From the NCBI GenBank assembly GCA_903853515.1, contig CAINTU010000065.1, positions 1 to 41,142 on the forward strand: a stretch of 41,142 nucleotides of DNA. Direction: 5' to 3'. The position numbers and the translations under genes are program-made. Source of the stretch: an uncultured Micrococcales bacterium. Lineage in GTDB: Bacteria > Actinomycetota > Actinomycetes > Actinomycetales > Microbacteriaceae. The notes below the pieces were generated by a model. The model was not told the origin of the DNA, did not search any database, and saw nothing but the letters and a program-made list of their open reading frames with translations. Positions 1-9,099 of the stretch are shown here, piece by piece (the first letter of the stretch is position 1; each line of letters starts with the position of its first letter).

Positions 1-48
1 GTAGTTCCACGAGTGAAATTCTAACCATCTGGGCGAGTTGCCTAGACA

Positions 49-54
49 TAAGAT
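49..54 (+). promoter_or_regulatory. -10 element of a likely leaderless promoter
   Basis: TAAGAT (TANNNT) is followed by exactly six bases and then the ATG of the M13 peptidase gene. There is no Shine-Dalgarno sequence, so transcription probably starts at or next to the start codon. The same arrangement recurs before several other genes in this window. No convincing -35 element is seen. Confidence 0.5.
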
Positions 55-60
55 TTAGAC

Positions 61-2022
61 ATGACTATTAAGCCTGGCATCGACACTTCGACTTTTGACC
101 TCAACGTTCGCCCTCAAGACGATCTGTTCAAGCACACCAACGGCAAATGGCTTGCCGAAGTCGAGATTCCTGCAGACCAGGCGGTGCACGGCTCGTTCTA
201 CATGCTTCGTGACGCAAGCGAAGAGGCCGTCAAAGACATCCTTGATGAGGCGCAAGCCAACCCGAAGCCTGGTGTTAGCCAGCAAATCGGCGACATGTAT
301 GCCTCTTTCTTAAACGAAGAGTTGGCCAACAAGCTTGGTGCCCAGCCGATTCTCGCCGACCTAGCCGCAATTGACGCCGCCAGCTTCGCCGAACTGCCTA
401 AGTTGATGGGTCGATTCGAGCGCGACAGCATCAGCGGCCTATGGGGCTTCTATATCACTAACGATGCAAACAACCCTGAGCGCTATTTGGTACACATGTT
501 CCAAGGCGGCCTCGGGTTGCCAGACGAGTCGTATTACCACGACGAGAAATACGCAAACTTTAGAGACGCCTATGTGCCTTATGTGACCAACATGCTCGAG
601 CACGCTGGTTGGTCGGCCGATCAGGCAGCCACCGATGCCAAGGCAATTTTCGAGTTCGAGACTGGGCTATCGAAGCACCACTGGAACGTCGTTGACACTC
701 GCGATGCAGAGAAGACCAACAACCCACGCACCTTTGCTCAGCTTGAGGCGATGACCCCGACCTTCAACTGGCACGACTATCTAGCAGGAATGCAGTTGAA
801 ATCTGACGTGTTCTTTGAGACCGTGGTGATGACCCCATCGTTCTTCGAAGGCATCGCAAGCGTATTCAACGAGGCCAATATCGCCAACGTGCGCCTATGG
901 CTCAAGTGGCAGGTCATCAACAACATGGCCCCTTATCTGAGTGATGATTTTGTAAACACTCGCTTTGGTTTCTATGGCACAACCTTGACCGGTCAGCCTG
1001 AACTGCGTGCCCGCTGGAAGCGCGGAGTGCAGTTGGTTGAAGGTTCACTGGGTGAGGCCGTCGGCAAGATCTATGTCGAAAAGCACTTTCCACCAGCCGC
1101 TAAAGAGCGCATGGATGAACTTGTGAAGTGGCTGATTGAGGCGTATCGCGTCAGTATCGAAAACCTCGAGTGGATGACTGAAGAAACCAAGGCCAAGGCT
1201 TTGGTCAAGTTGAACAAGTTCAACCCAAAGATCGGTTACCCAAAGAACTGGAAAGACTATTCGAGCCTGACCATCGACCGTGATGATTTGGTAGGCAACG
1301 TTCGTCGTTCATCAGCTTGGGTCACCGACAAAGAGGCAGCCAAAATTGGCGCACCACTTGATCGCGACGAATGGCACATGACGCCACAGACAGTCAACGC
1401 CTATTACAACCCTGGCTTCAACGAAATCGTTTTTCCGGCAGCAATCTTGCAGCCACCGTTCTTCAGCCTAGAAGCTGACGATGCAGTTAACTTTGGCGGC
1501 ATCGGCGGCGTTATCGGTCACGAGATCGGCCACGGATTTGACGACCAGGGTTCAAAATACGATGGCGATGGGCGCCTAGAGTCATGGTGGACAGACGCTG
1601 ACCGCGCGGCTTTTGAAGAGCTAACCGGCAAGCTGATTTCACAGTACGACGCACTCACCCCAGAGGGCTTGAGCGATGACTATAAGGTCAACGGTGCGCT
1701 AACCATTGGTGAAAACATTGGTGACCTGGGCGGCATCATGATTGCCTTCAAGGCATACATGATGAGCCTTGAAGGCAAAGAGCCACCGGTCATCGATGGG
1801 CGAACCGCCGCCGAGCGATTCTTCTTGTCATGGGGCCAAATCTGGCGAGGCAAGAGTCGCGAAGCTATCGCGATTCAGCGCTTAGCAACAGATCCGCACT
1901 CACCTTCAGAGTTCCGCTGCAACCAAATCGCCCGCAACTTCGACGAGTTCTATAAGGCTTTCGACGTGCAGCCGAGCGATGAGATGTGGCTTGACCCTGC
2001 CGAGCGCGTAAGCATCTGGTAA
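61..2022 (+). CDS. M13 family zinc metallopeptidase (neprilysin/PepO-like)
   Basis: A 653-residue protein with the full length and layout of bacterial M13 endopeptidases, which cleave oligopeptides. The zinc motif HEIGH is at residues 487-491, and the third zinc ligand lies in GENIGDLGG (E551, with D555). NAYYNP, upstream of the zinc site, matches the substrate-backbone-binding NAYY segment of the family. The N-terminal half is the all-helical M13_N domain. There is no signal peptide or membrane anchor, so unlike mammalian neprilysin this form is probably cytoplasmic and may recycle peptides. The ATG at 61 is supported by a TANNNT box six bases upstream (leaderless). The thioesterase gene follows after 23 bp and may be co-transcribed. 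Family assignment is secure; the peptide substrate is unknown. Confidence 0.95.
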   Translation: MTIKPGIDTSTFDLNVRPQDDLFKHTNGKWLAEVEIPADQAVHGSFYMLRDASEEAVKDILDEAQANPKPGVSQQIGDMYASFLNEELANKLGAQPILADLAAIDAASFAELPKLMGRFERDSISGLWGFYITNDANNPERYLVHMFQGGLGLPDESYYHDEKYANFRDAYVPYVTNMLEHAGWSADQAATDAKAIFEFETGLSKHHWNVVDTRDAEKTNNPRTFAQLEAMTPTFNWHDYLAGMQLKSDVFFETVVMTPSFFEGIASVFNEANIANVRLWLKWQVINNMAPYLSDDFVNTRFGFYGTTLTGQPELRARWKRGVQLVEGSLGEAVGKIYVEKHFPPAAKERMDELVKWLIEAYRVSIENLEWMTEETKAKALVKLNKFNPKIGYPKNWKDYSSLTIDRDDLVGNVRRSSAWVTDKEAAKIGAPLDRDEWHMTPQTVNAYYNPGFNEIVFPAAILQPPFFSLEADDAVNFGGIGGVIGHEIGHGFDDQGSKYDGDGRLESWWTDADRAAFEELTGKLISQYDALTPEGLSDDYKVNGALTIGENIGDLGGIMIAFKAYMMSLEGKEPPVIDGRTAAERFFLSWGQIWRGKSREAIAIQRLATDPHSPSEFRCNQIARNFDEFYKAFDVQPSDEMWLDPAERVSIW

Positions 2023-2045
2023 ATCGCCAGCCACGAATTAGTTAG

Positions 2046-2603
2046 ATGAAACTTTGGTTGCGCCTCATTTGGGCGCTGGCAACTTGGCGCTCGCGCGGCA
2101 GTGCAACCATGGCCGATGTGGGTGTTCGAAACTTTAGGGTTTGGCCAACAGACATCGACGTGTTCATGCACATGAACAACGGAATCTATTTCACGCTGCT
2201 TGACCTAGCTCGATTAGACCTTATGAAAAGGGCTCAGGTGTGGCAGCGCCTAAAACGCAAGGGTGTGCACCCTGTGGTTGTGCAAGAAACGATCACATTT
2301 CGCAAATCACTTTTGCTCTGGCAGCGTTTCACTATAGAAACAAAAATCATTGGCTGGGATTCGCAAGCGTTTTTTATTCAGCAACGCTATGTGGTTGCCG
2401 GTGAAATTTATGCCGAGGCATTAGTCAAGGTTCGATTCTTGCAATCACCACGTGGTGTGCCAACACCAGAAGAGATCAACGAGATGTTGGGCGGTTGGCC
2501 TGGTGCCAAACCTAAACTGCCTGGCTGGGTTTCAGAATGGAACAGCGCTGTAGCTTTGCCGAAAGGCAAAGAACCCGCCCCAAGCACTTGGCCTGGCAAC
2601 TAG
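2046..2603 (+). CDS. acyl-CoA thioesterase-like hotdog protein
   Basis: A 185-residue single-hotdog protein of the 4HBT_2/THEM6-like type. The segment DIDVFMHMNNGIYFTLLDLAR (about residues 37-57) is the characteristic D-x-x-x-H-M-N-N motif, in which the Asp serves thioesterase chemistry and the helix packs over the pantetheine tunnel. The later QRYVV and ALVKVRF strands complete the fold. It probably hydrolyses an acyl-CoA or related thioester, substrate unknown. An in-frame ATG at 2109 could shorten the N terminus, whose first 20 residues are hydrophobic and basic as in THEM6 homologues. It lies 23 bp after the M13 gene and probably shares its transcript. It converges with apbE, with 19 bp between them. 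Confidence 0.82.
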   Translation: MKLWLRLIWALATWRSRGSATMADVGVRNFRVWPTDIDVFMHMNNGIYFTLLDLARLDLMKRAQVWQRLKRKGVHPVVVQETITFRKSLLLWQRFTIETKIIGWDSQAFFIQQRYVVAGEIYAEALVKVRFLQSPRGVPTPEEINEMLGGWPGAKPKLPGWVSEWNSAVALPKGKEPAPSTWPGN

Positions 2604-2622
2604 TTCATCGAAATACTCTCCG

Positions 2623-3462
2623 CTAGTTTTTGGCAAACAGGTTTGCGAACCCTGGCGTGGCATCGAGCGACGAATCCTTGGCGACAATCAATGCCTCAAC
2701 CTGGTTGCTCTGGTTATGCGAGTTGTAGTTCGCTAAAAAACTCAGTGCCTGTTCGCCTGCGGCAAAAGCAGCCGTAGCCAAAACGTCAGCCGTGACGATG
2801 TCTTTAGCCACCACGCTGACCTGCAAAATCTCGTTGGCCCAAATGCCGCCACCGGCCTTCGGGTTCCAGATGTGATCACCGCGTTCTGCCGTGCCGCTTG
2901 TGGCCATTGCGCGAAAATCTGTGTCGTTCAAATCAATCACCGTCAGCACTCCGGCCTCGGGGCTGGCAATTGAGGCTGGTTTCGAAATGCCCATGCGCAT
3001 TGGCAGGCCAGAGGCAATCTGGGGTGACAACAAAATGTCGCCACCTGCGTTAATTGCAAAGTCGAATACACCACCATCAATTAATTCGTTGGCAGCCTTT
3101 GCCGCAGCCCAAGTCTTGACTATGCCAGACGGGTCAAAAGTGTGTTCTCGTGTGAAGGCGTTAAACCAGCCATCGGTGAGTTGGTTGAAGTGCTCGCAGT
3201 CATCCCAGATTTCTGTGCAGACATCGGGGCAGAGCATTAGCGAGATTTCGCCGCGTGCCAATCTGCTCAAGGGTGAATCAGGTTTATAGAGACTGAATAT
3301 TTCGTCAGCCTCGTGCAAGATTTTTTCAGCATTGTCGAGCAATGCATCGAGCTCTTTTGCGGCAATCGATGTTCTGCCAACAAAGGCGAACACCGTGCCC
3401 ATGCAAAATACGGTGTGGCGAAACTCTTGTGGTGAAATGCTTTCGCCAACCGAGTCACTCAT
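2623..3462 (-). CDS. apbE: FAD:protein FMN transferase (ApbE)
   Basis: A 279-residue ApbE family protein. It contains the F(N)AFTREHTFDPSGIVK region, the FAD/Mg-binding INAGGDILL segment, and the GDHIWNPKAGG motif equivalent to the family's HIIDPxTG. ApbE transfers FMN from FAD to a threonine of target flavoproteins outside the membrane. The adjacent upstream gene encodes a protein with exactly such an acceptor motif, so the substrate is very probably that neighbour. No clear lipobox or signal peptide is visible; ApbE proteins are often secreted lipoproteins, so this one may be exported in another way or the N terminus may differ. It sits 15 bp downstream of the FMN-binding protein as the last gene of a three-gene reverse-strand operon. 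Confidence 0.88.
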   Translation of the reverse strand: MSDSVGESISPQEFRHTVFCMGTVFAFVGRTSIAAKELDALLDNAEKILHEADEIFSLYKPDSPLSRLARGEISLMLCPDVCTEIWDDCEHFNQLTDGWFNAFTREHTFDPSGIVKTWAAAKAANELIDGGVFDFAINAGGDILLSPQIASGLPMRMGISKPASIASPEAGVLTVIDLNDTDFRAMATSGTAERGDHIWNPKAGGGIWANEILQVSVVAKDIVTADVLATAAFAAGEQALSFLANYNSHNQSNQVEALIVAKDSSLDATPGFANLFAKN

Positions 3463-3477
3463 GCTGCGAGTCTAAAA

Positions 3478-4029
3478 CTAGTTAACGCCAGCCGACTGCA
3501 GAGCCTGAATATATGCGTTCGTCGTATAGGTTGCGCCGCCGAGCTGCGAGGTGTCGAAATTCGAAGACTGCGCAGCAATTGCTAGGTCGTGAAGATACGG
3601 AAAAGCTGCCGAGCGACCGGCACTCGCCGAACCCTGCAACAGCACGATGTCTGTGATTTTGCCGCCGCTGCGAACAACCTTCACCTGAATCTGACCGAAA
3701 CGATAGCTGATCAACTGGCCCGTTGTGCTGGTGGTGCTCGGTGGCGTCGTCTCAGTTGGCTTTGGTGTCGGGCTGGTTGTGGGTGACTTAGTTGGTTTTG
3801 GTGTCGGGCTGGTTGTGGGTGACTTAGTTGGCTTTGGTGTCTTGGTGCCAGTCGGGGTTGGTGTCGCTGTTGGCGTGCCGGTTGAGGTTGGCGTGCCGGT
3901 TGAGGTTGGGGCAACAATCGGCCCACCAGTGAATGCGCTTGCCGGTGCGCTCGCTGCGCCAACTTTATAGCCGGCTGCGATCGAAACGAGTCCTAAAACA
4001 CCCACGATGGCTCTAGTTGAAGATCTCAC
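3478..4029 (-). CDS. extracytoplasmic FMN-binding domain protein with Pro/Thr linker
   Basis: About 183 residues starting at a GTG (4029) that overlaps the ferric-reductase stop as GTGA, with GAGGAG eight bases upstream. A longer open frame to 4107 exists but would overlap the upstream gene deeply. The layout is: one N-terminal membrane segment or uncleaved signal (AIVGVLGLVSIAAGY), an extended Pro/Thr/Ser/Lys linker of roughly 65 residues encoded by tandem repeats, then a C-terminal FMN_bind domain ending in LGGATYTTNAY. In this family the threonine of the GATxT motif is covalently flavinylated by ApbE, whose gene is next. The protein probably presents a covalent FMN on a flexible tether outside the membrane, receiving electrons from the reductase encoded upstream. 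The final acceptor is unknown. Confidence 0.85.
   Translation of the reverse strand: MRSSTRAIVGVLGLVSIAAGYKVGAASAPASAFTGGPIVAPTSTGTPTSTGTPTATPTPTGTKTPKPTKSPTTSPTPKPTKSPTTSPTPKPTETTPPSTTSTTGQLISYRFGQIQVKVVRSGGKITDIVLLQGSASAGRSAAFPYLHDLAIAAQSSNFDTSQLGGATYTTNAYIQALQSAGVN
3761..3832 (-). repeat. tandem 36-bp repeats encoding a Pro/Thr/Lys linker
   Basis: Two near-identical 36-bp units (starting 3761 and 3797, with a third partial unit from 3833) encode the 12-residue block PKPTKSPTTSPT. A second set of two 18-bp units lies at 3872-3907 and encodes the TST/GTP part of the same linker. The repeats lie wholly within the tether of the FMN-binding protein, so their copy number would set tether length. 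Confidence 0.85.
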
Positions 4030-5435
4030 CAGGCAAACTCCTCTGCGTGTATTTGAGCTAGCGGGGTGCCAGCTTTGTGAAGCGATTTCTCTACGGTGTG
4101 GGTCCAAGCTGCTGGGCCACAGATATAGACATCTGATTTTGCGATGTTAGGAATAAGGTCGGCGAGACGCTCATGGTCAGGTTTCTGATCGCCAGCGCCT
4201 GCAGGCAACCAAGACGCGTTGTGAGCACGCTTGCCGTCGAGCACGTGCAAGAAGAATCCACGGCGACGGGCAATCTCACGCAGCTCTTCAACCAACGGGG
4301 CATCATCAGCATTGCGAACGCGATAAACAATCGACACATCACCAGGGCGTGCTGCAATGTTCTCTGCAAGGGCGCGAATCGGTGGGGCACCAATTCCGGC
4401 GGCAATTAGAGTGACTTTTTCTTGGGTTCGACGATCTTCAGTGAAGACACCATATGGGCCTTCAAGAATCACGCGCGTGCCTGGTTTCACGGTTTGCAAA
4501 GCCTTGGTGTCATCACCACGGATTCCAACTGTGAAGCGGATTGATTTATCTGTTGGCGCTGCCGAAATCGAGAATGGGTGGGCACGCCACCATTTGTCTT
4601 TAGTTAGTACTCGCAAGATAAAGAACTGGCCAGACTTTGTTCCGATTTTGCCGAGACGTGAACCAGAAACATAAATCGAAGATGCGTCACTAGATTCAAC
4701 ATTCACCTTCTCGATGCGAAGGCCGTGCACAAAGCTATAGACAATCGGGTTCAAGAATCTGAACCAAACAATGTTGCCAGCAACGAAGAAATACGCGCCA
4801 ACCCAGAATGCAGTCGCAACTGGCTTGCCATAAATATCTACACCGGTTGAGAATTCGTGAGGAATCGCAAAGAGAATCGAGGCATAGCCAAGCAGGTGCG
4901 CTAGATACCAGGCTTCGTAACTTAGCTTTTTGCGCGCGATTTTGATGCTGGTGACAACAACCAAAATCATGCAGGCGAAGGCGAGGGTGGCAGTCAAAAT
5001 ATCTGGAACGTTCAACACCATGTTGACAAGCTCTGCAATCACATTCTTTGAATCAAGAATTGCGTATGCCCACACCGATGCCAAGAAGTGGGCGATGATC
5101 AGGTAGAGCACCGGCTTGCCGAGTTTTTTGTGCACTGCGGTGGCCCGGTCGTGACCATAAAGTTTGTCGAGCCATGGCACACGAGCGATTAACATGGTCT
5201 GAATTAGCAGCAGGTCGGTTGCAACCAGAGCGGTCAACCGGTCAACGGCATCGACATAGCTATAAAGACCGTTGAAGCTGGCACCGCCGTCGAGCAAAAA
5301 GGTGACGGTCACGAAGACCACGCTAAAAATGGCGATGGCTTCGACGGCGTCTTGTTTGCGGGCGATCGAAAGCAATTTCTTGAGTCCTAGGCGCACCTTC
5401 GTGTTCGGTGTGACTAGCTGCAACTGATTGGTCAT
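4026..5435 (-). CDS. ferric reductase-like transmembrane flavoprotein
   Basis: About 469 residues from the ATG at 5435 (MTNQLQLV); an in-frame ATG at 5516 would add 27 residues and neither start has a strong Shine-Dalgarno. The N-terminal half has about six membrane helices in the ferric-reductase/NOX arrangement, with conserved histidines (for example in IIAHFLASVWAYA and WYLAHLLGYASILFAIPHEF) that should bind haem. The C-terminal half is a ferredoxin-NADP reductase module: HPFSISAAP (FAD binding), GPYGVF, and the NAD(P)H-binding segment LIAAGIGAPPIRAL. It moves electrons from cytoplasmic NAD(P)H across the membrane. Together with the FMN-binding protein and ApbE downstream it forms a flavin-based export route for electrons, possibly for ferric iron reduction. 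Confidence 0.85.
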   Translation of the reverse strand: MTNQLQLVTPNTKVRLGLKKLLSIARKQDAVEAIAIFSVVFVTVTFLLDGGASFNGLYSYVDAVDRLTALVATDLLLIQTMLIARVPWLDKLYGHDRATAVHKKLGKPVLYLIIAHFLASVWAYAILDSKNVIAELVNMVLNVPDILTATLAFACMILVVVTSIKIARKKLSYEAWYLAHLLGYASILFAIPHEFSTGVDIYGKPVATAFWVGAYFFVAGNIVWFRFLNPIVYSFVHGLRIEKVNVESSDASSIYVSGSRLGKIGTKSGQFFILRVLTKDKWWRAHPFSISAAPTDKSIRFTVGIRGDDTKALQTVKPGTRVILEGPYGVFTEDRRTQEKVTLIAAGIGAPPIRALAENIAARPGDVSIVYRVRNADDAPLVEELREIARRRGFFLHVLDGKRAHNASWLPAGAGDQKPDHERLADLIPNIAKSDVYICGPAAWTHTVEKSLHKAGTPLAQIHAEEFAW

Positions 5436-5622
5436 AACAGCCAGCCTGCCCGCTTTGTCTGGGTGCTTGCTGTGAGCCACCTGAATTTTCGGTTTGAATG
5501 AAAATAGCGCAAGCATGTTCGATTTGGCGCATAAAGTCGAGCGTGCGCAGTTAATCCCTGCGAAAATAGGCAATGCAAGTGTCAATGCTGCCACCCAACG
5601 CGTCGCTTGCAGAGAGTTTTCA

Positions 5623-8600
5623 ATGCAAAGAACTGACCTCGACCAGGTTGCCCACGAGGCAGTCGCACTGGTTGAAAACTGGCTAACCTCGGCCGCAAAG
5701 GCCAAATCACGGTCGGCCGCCGAAAAGCGCCTAGCCAAAATCTTGCAAGATGCCAATGGTCTCGACTGGACCCTGCGTTTTGTTGACCGCGTGATTCGCC
5801 CGGTTGACCGCAAGGTGGCAGCCGCCGAACTCGCCGAGCTAGCCAAACATATGCCGCTAAGCCTGAAGCCCACCGACCGAATCATGATTCGTCTGGGCGG
5901 CTTATTTGCAAAACCGTTCAGTTTTATTGTCATTAGCGTTGCCAAAGCTAGGCTGCGTCAACTCGTTGGTCACCTGATTGCAGATGCCAGACCCAGGCCA
6001 CTCACCAGACACATTAAAAAGGCCAAATCAGGCGGCATCAAACTGAACCTCAACCTGCTCGGCGAGGCAGTTCTTGGCGAGGTCGAGGCTATGCACCGAT
6101 TCGATCAGACCATGGCTATGTTGAAGCGCCCAGATGTTGACTATGTCTCGGTTAAAGTTTCTGCGGTTGCAAGCCAGCTTTCGATGTGGGGTTTTGACTC
6201 AACAGTTGACCGTCTGGTAGAACGACTTTTGCCACTCTATGAATACGCCGCCAGCGCTGCCACGCCGAAGTTTATTAACTTGGATATGGAAGAGTATCGC
6301 GACCTTCGTCTAACCCTCGAGGTGTTCAAGCGTCTGCTATCGATGCCCAACCTTCGTGCCCTTGAAGCCGGCATCGTTTTGCAGGCTTATCTGCCAGATA
6401 GCTTTGAGGCACTTAAAGAGCTGACCGATTTTGCGGTTGCTCGAAAAGCTTCAGGCGGTGCAACTATCAAGGTGCGCATCGTCAAGGGCGCGAACCTGGC
6501 GATGGAACTTGTTGATGCAGAAATGCACGATTGGGCTGTTGCCACCTATGGCACCAAGGCTGAGAGCGACGCGAACTATAAGCGTCTGATTGAATTCGCT
6601 CTCAACGCACAGCACATCTATGCACTTCGCGTTGGCATCGCCGGCCACAATCTATTTGACCTAGCATTTGCACACAAACTTGCAGAGCGCAGAGGTGTTG
6701 GCCCGCATGTTGAATTTGAAATGCTCAAAGGCATGGCCGCTCATCTGAGTGGACAAGTCAAAGCATCCGTTGGCTCGCTATTGCTTTATACGCCAGTAGT
6801 CTCGCCACGCGAATTTCAAGTTGCGATCGCGTATCTAACCCGTCGTCTAGAAGAAAATGGCAGCCCAGAGAATTTCATGTCTGGGGTTTTTGACATTGCT
6901 CAAAATAAGTTTGTGTTTGATCGCGAACGCACCAGATTTAGGCATTCAATCGAGCTAATGCAGTCACTTTCTAGCAATCCAAATCGCAAGCAAGATCGCA
7001 ATCGCGACCGCGAGATTATGCCTCTGGGCTCTCACGAGCGGTTCAAAAATGTTGCCGACACAGATCCGGCGCTGCCGGCCAACCGTGCCTGGGCTAACCG
7101 CATTTTTGCTGGTGCTCGTCAACTGCAACCCACTTTGCCAACCAATGCTGAACTTGTTGCCCGCATGGGGTTAGACCAGCACGGCATCGAAGCGCTAGTG
7201 ATGCGATCACGCGAGTCGGCTGCCGGCTGGGCGGCAAATGCGAGCGCCCGAAAGCAGACCCTGCTAAACGTTGGTGCTGAGCTAGCCAGATCACGGGGCG
7301 CTCTCATCGAGGTTCTGATGGCTGAAGCCGGCAAAACTATGTCTGAGGCAGACGCCGAACTGAGCGAGGCAATCGATTTCGCAAACTTTTATGCGCAAAG
7401 CATCGACCAGATTGCGCAGTTAGAGGCGAGTGAAGGTTTGACCTTCACACCCCACAAACTTGTCGTGGTCACACCGCCATGGAATTTTCCGGTAGCAATT
7501 GCAGCCGGCGGCATTTTGGCCGCCTTGGCTGCAGGTGCAGCTGTGATCATCAAGCCAGCACCACAGGTGGTCAATTGTGGGCAGGCCATGGTCGAGGCAC
7601 TTTGGCGAGCTGGCGTGCCGCGTGAACTTTTGAGCATTGTGTTTCTAAACGACGGCGAACTCGGTTTAGCTTTGGTTGGCCACCAAAATGTTGATGCCGT
7701 GATTCTGACCGGAGGTTTCGATACCGCCAGGCTGTTTAAGAGCCACCGACCTCGCATGCAACTCTCTGCCGAAACAAGCGGCAAAAACGCAATCGTAGTT
7801 AGCCCTTATGCCGATCTAGATCTAGCGGCAGGCGACCTCGCGAAAAGCGCCTTCGGTCATGCCGGGCAAAAATGTTCAGCCGCGAGCTTAGGAATACTTG
7901 TTGGTTCGGTTTATAAAAACAGGCAGTTCTTGAAACAACTTGTTGATGCGGCCAGCTCGATGAAAGTCGGTTGGGGTTATCAGGCAGATGCATCGGTTGG
8001 CCCAATCATCGAATCCCCTGGTGACAAACTTCGCAGTGCACTCACCCAACTCGAAAAGGGCGAGAAGTGGTTGTTAGAACCCAAGCAACTCGATTCGACC
8101 GGGCGCCTGTGGTCACCTGGCATCAAAATCGGTGTGCGTTCAGGCAGCTTTTTTCACATGAACGAAGCATTTGGCCCAGTGCTTGGCTTGATGCGAGCCA
8201 AGAATGTCAAGCATGCCTTGACATTGCAAAACGCCACTGATTACGGTCTAACCGCCGGCATGCACAGCCTCAATGCTGACGAAATCAAAACTTGGTTGCG
8301 GCAAATCGAAGCCGGAAACCTTTATGTTAACCGCGGCATCACCGGCGCAATAGTTGAACGCCAACCGTTCGGCGGGCTCAAGCGCTCAACAGTTGGGTTC
8401 GGCCTCAAGGCCGGCGGCGCAAACTATGTCTTGCAGTTCGGATCGTTTGGCAGAACCTCTCGCTTGCCCAGACAAAAGTCGATGCCTAGCCAAGACATCG
8501 TCAGCTTTGTCGAATCGCAGGCCGGTCGCATCGCCGGCAACGAACTTGAGTGGCTGACTGTTGCCGCCGGCAGTGACAAGTTTTGGCTCGATAATCTGTT

Positions 8601-9090
8601 TGCGCCGGCATCACTCGACGGTGGCGATCTCAAGGCCGAAGGCAATTATCACCGCTATTTGCCTGCAACAAATCTGCACGTGCGAGTCAGTGACGACGCG
8701 ACGTTGGCGCCGATAGCTAGATACATTGTGGCTGCGAAGGCAACTGCAACGAATCCTAGGTTTTCGCTCAGCCCAGACTTTGTGCGACGCTCTGGGCTCA
8801 AGAACAGTGAACTCAAGAAGTTCTTTGCGGGCTTCGAGTTTGCAATTGAGTCTGAGGCGAACTTCAACCCCGCATCGCGACCATCGTCGAGACTGCTGTT
8901 GGTTGGTTCTCGCGAAAGCCACATTGTGCAGTTGATGGCTGACCCTGACCTTTTTGTTTTCGGTGGCGAGGTTCTGGCGAGTGGCCGTTTGACTCTGCTT
9001 GCGTTTTTGCGTGAACAATCTGTATCAATTACGCAACATCGCTTCGGTGCGGTGCAATCTGAGCTGGTTGGCATACTTCAAGCCCACTAG
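5623..9090 (+). CDS. putA: bifunctional proline dehydrogenase / glutamate-semialdehyde dehydrogenase (PutA)
   Basis: About 1155 residues. The N-terminal part is the FAD-dependent proline dehydrogenase barrel (YVSVKVSAVASQLS, INLDMEEYRDLRLT, LQAYLPDS, IKVRIVKGAN). The central part is an aldehyde dehydrogenase: TPPWNFP at 617, general-base Glu717 in AETSGKN, nucleophile Cys751 in GQKCSA, and FGG near the end of the domain. It oxidises proline to glutamate in two steps with channelling of the semialdehyde. A C-terminal region of about 150 residues follows, as in long PutA proteins. No N-terminal ribbon-helix-helix DNA-binding domain is present, so it should not repress itself. I chose the ATG at 5623 because it is preceded by GAGAG and the upstream in-frame extension to 5494 does not resemble the family. 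Confidence 0.93.
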   Translation: MQRTDLDQVAHEAVALVENWLTSAAKAKSRSAAEKRLAKILQDANGLDWTLRFVDRVIRPVDRKVAAAELAELAKHMPLSLKPTDRIMIRLGGLFAKPFSFIVISVAKARLRQLVGHLIADARPRPLTRHIKKAKSGGIKLNLNLLGEAVLGEVEAMHRFDQTMAMLKRPDVDYVSVKVSAVASQLSMWGFDSTVDRLVERLLPLYEYAASAATPKFINLDMEEYRDLRLTLEVFKRLLSMPNLRALEAGIVLQAYLPDSFEALKELTDFAVARKASGGATIKVRIVKGANLAMELVDAEMHDWAVATYGTKAESDANYKRLIEFALNAQHIYALRVGIAGHNLFDLAFAHKLAERRGVGPHVEFEMLKGMAAHLSGQVKASVGSLLLYTPVVSPREFQVAIAYLTRRLEENGSPENFMSGVFDIAQNKFVFDRERTRFRHSIELMQSLSSNPNRKQDRNRDREIMPLGSHERFKNVADTDPALPANRAWANRIFAGARQLQPTLPTNAELVARMGLDQHGIEALVMRSRESAAGWAANASARKQTLLNVGAELARSRGALIEVLMAEAGKTMSEADAELSEAIDFANFYAQSIDQIAQLEASEGLTFTPHKLVVVTPPWNFPVAIAAGGILAALAAGAAVIIKPAPQVVNCGQAMVEALWRAGVPRELLSIVFLNDGELGLALVGHQNVDAVILTGGFDTARLFKSHRPRMQLSAETSGKNAIVVSPYADLDLAAGDLAKSAFGHAGQKCSAASLGILVGSVYKNRQFLKQLVDAASSMKVGWGYQADASVGPIIESPGDKLRSALTQLEKGEKWLLEPKQLDSTGRLWSPGIKIGVRSGSFFHMNEAFGPVLGLMRAKNVKHALTLQNATDYGLTAGMHSLNADEIKTWLRQIEAGNLYVNRGITGAIVERQPFGGLKRSTVGFGLKAGGANYVLQFGSFGRTSRLPRQKSMPSQDIVSFVESQAGRIAGNELEWLTVAAGSDKFWLDNLFAPASLDGGDLKAEGNYHRYLPATNLHVRVSDDATLAPIARYIVAAKATATNPRFSLSPDFVRRSGLKNSELKKFFAGFEFAIESEANFNPASRPSSRLLLVGSRESHIVQLMADPDLFVFGGEVLASGRLTLLAFLREQSVSITQHRFGAVQSELVGILQAH

Positions 9091-9093
9091 TCT
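9088..9093 (+). promoter_or_regulatory. -10 element of a likely leaderless promoter
   Basis: TAGTCT overlaps the putA stop codon and is followed by six bases and the ATG of the hydrolase gene at 9100. It fits the TANNNT-N6-start pattern seen elsewhere in the window, so the hydrolase may have its own promoter despite the short gap. Confidence 0.45.
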
Positions 9094-9099
9094 GTTTCA

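Noticed and set aside
3725..3970. Gly/Val-rich open frame on the forward strand opposite the FMN-binding protein's linker
   Set aside because: It is the antisense reading of the Pro/Thr repeat tract; its hydrophobic repeats are a by-product of that tract, and it has no ribosome site.
3478..4107. Longer version of the FMN-binding protein starting at 4107
   Set aside because: It would overlap the reductase gene by about 80 bases; the GTG at 4029 has a good ribosome site and a GTGA overlap.
7389..7784. A 131-codon reverse-strand frame opposite the aldehyde dehydrogenase domain
   Set aside because: Same reason: it is opposite conserved catalytic sequence and shows no features of its own.
8611..9074. 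Two open frames of 135 and 139 codons on the reverse strand within the 3' part of putA
   Set aside because: They lie wholly opposite a clear coding frame and have no recognisable domain, so I treat them as shadows.
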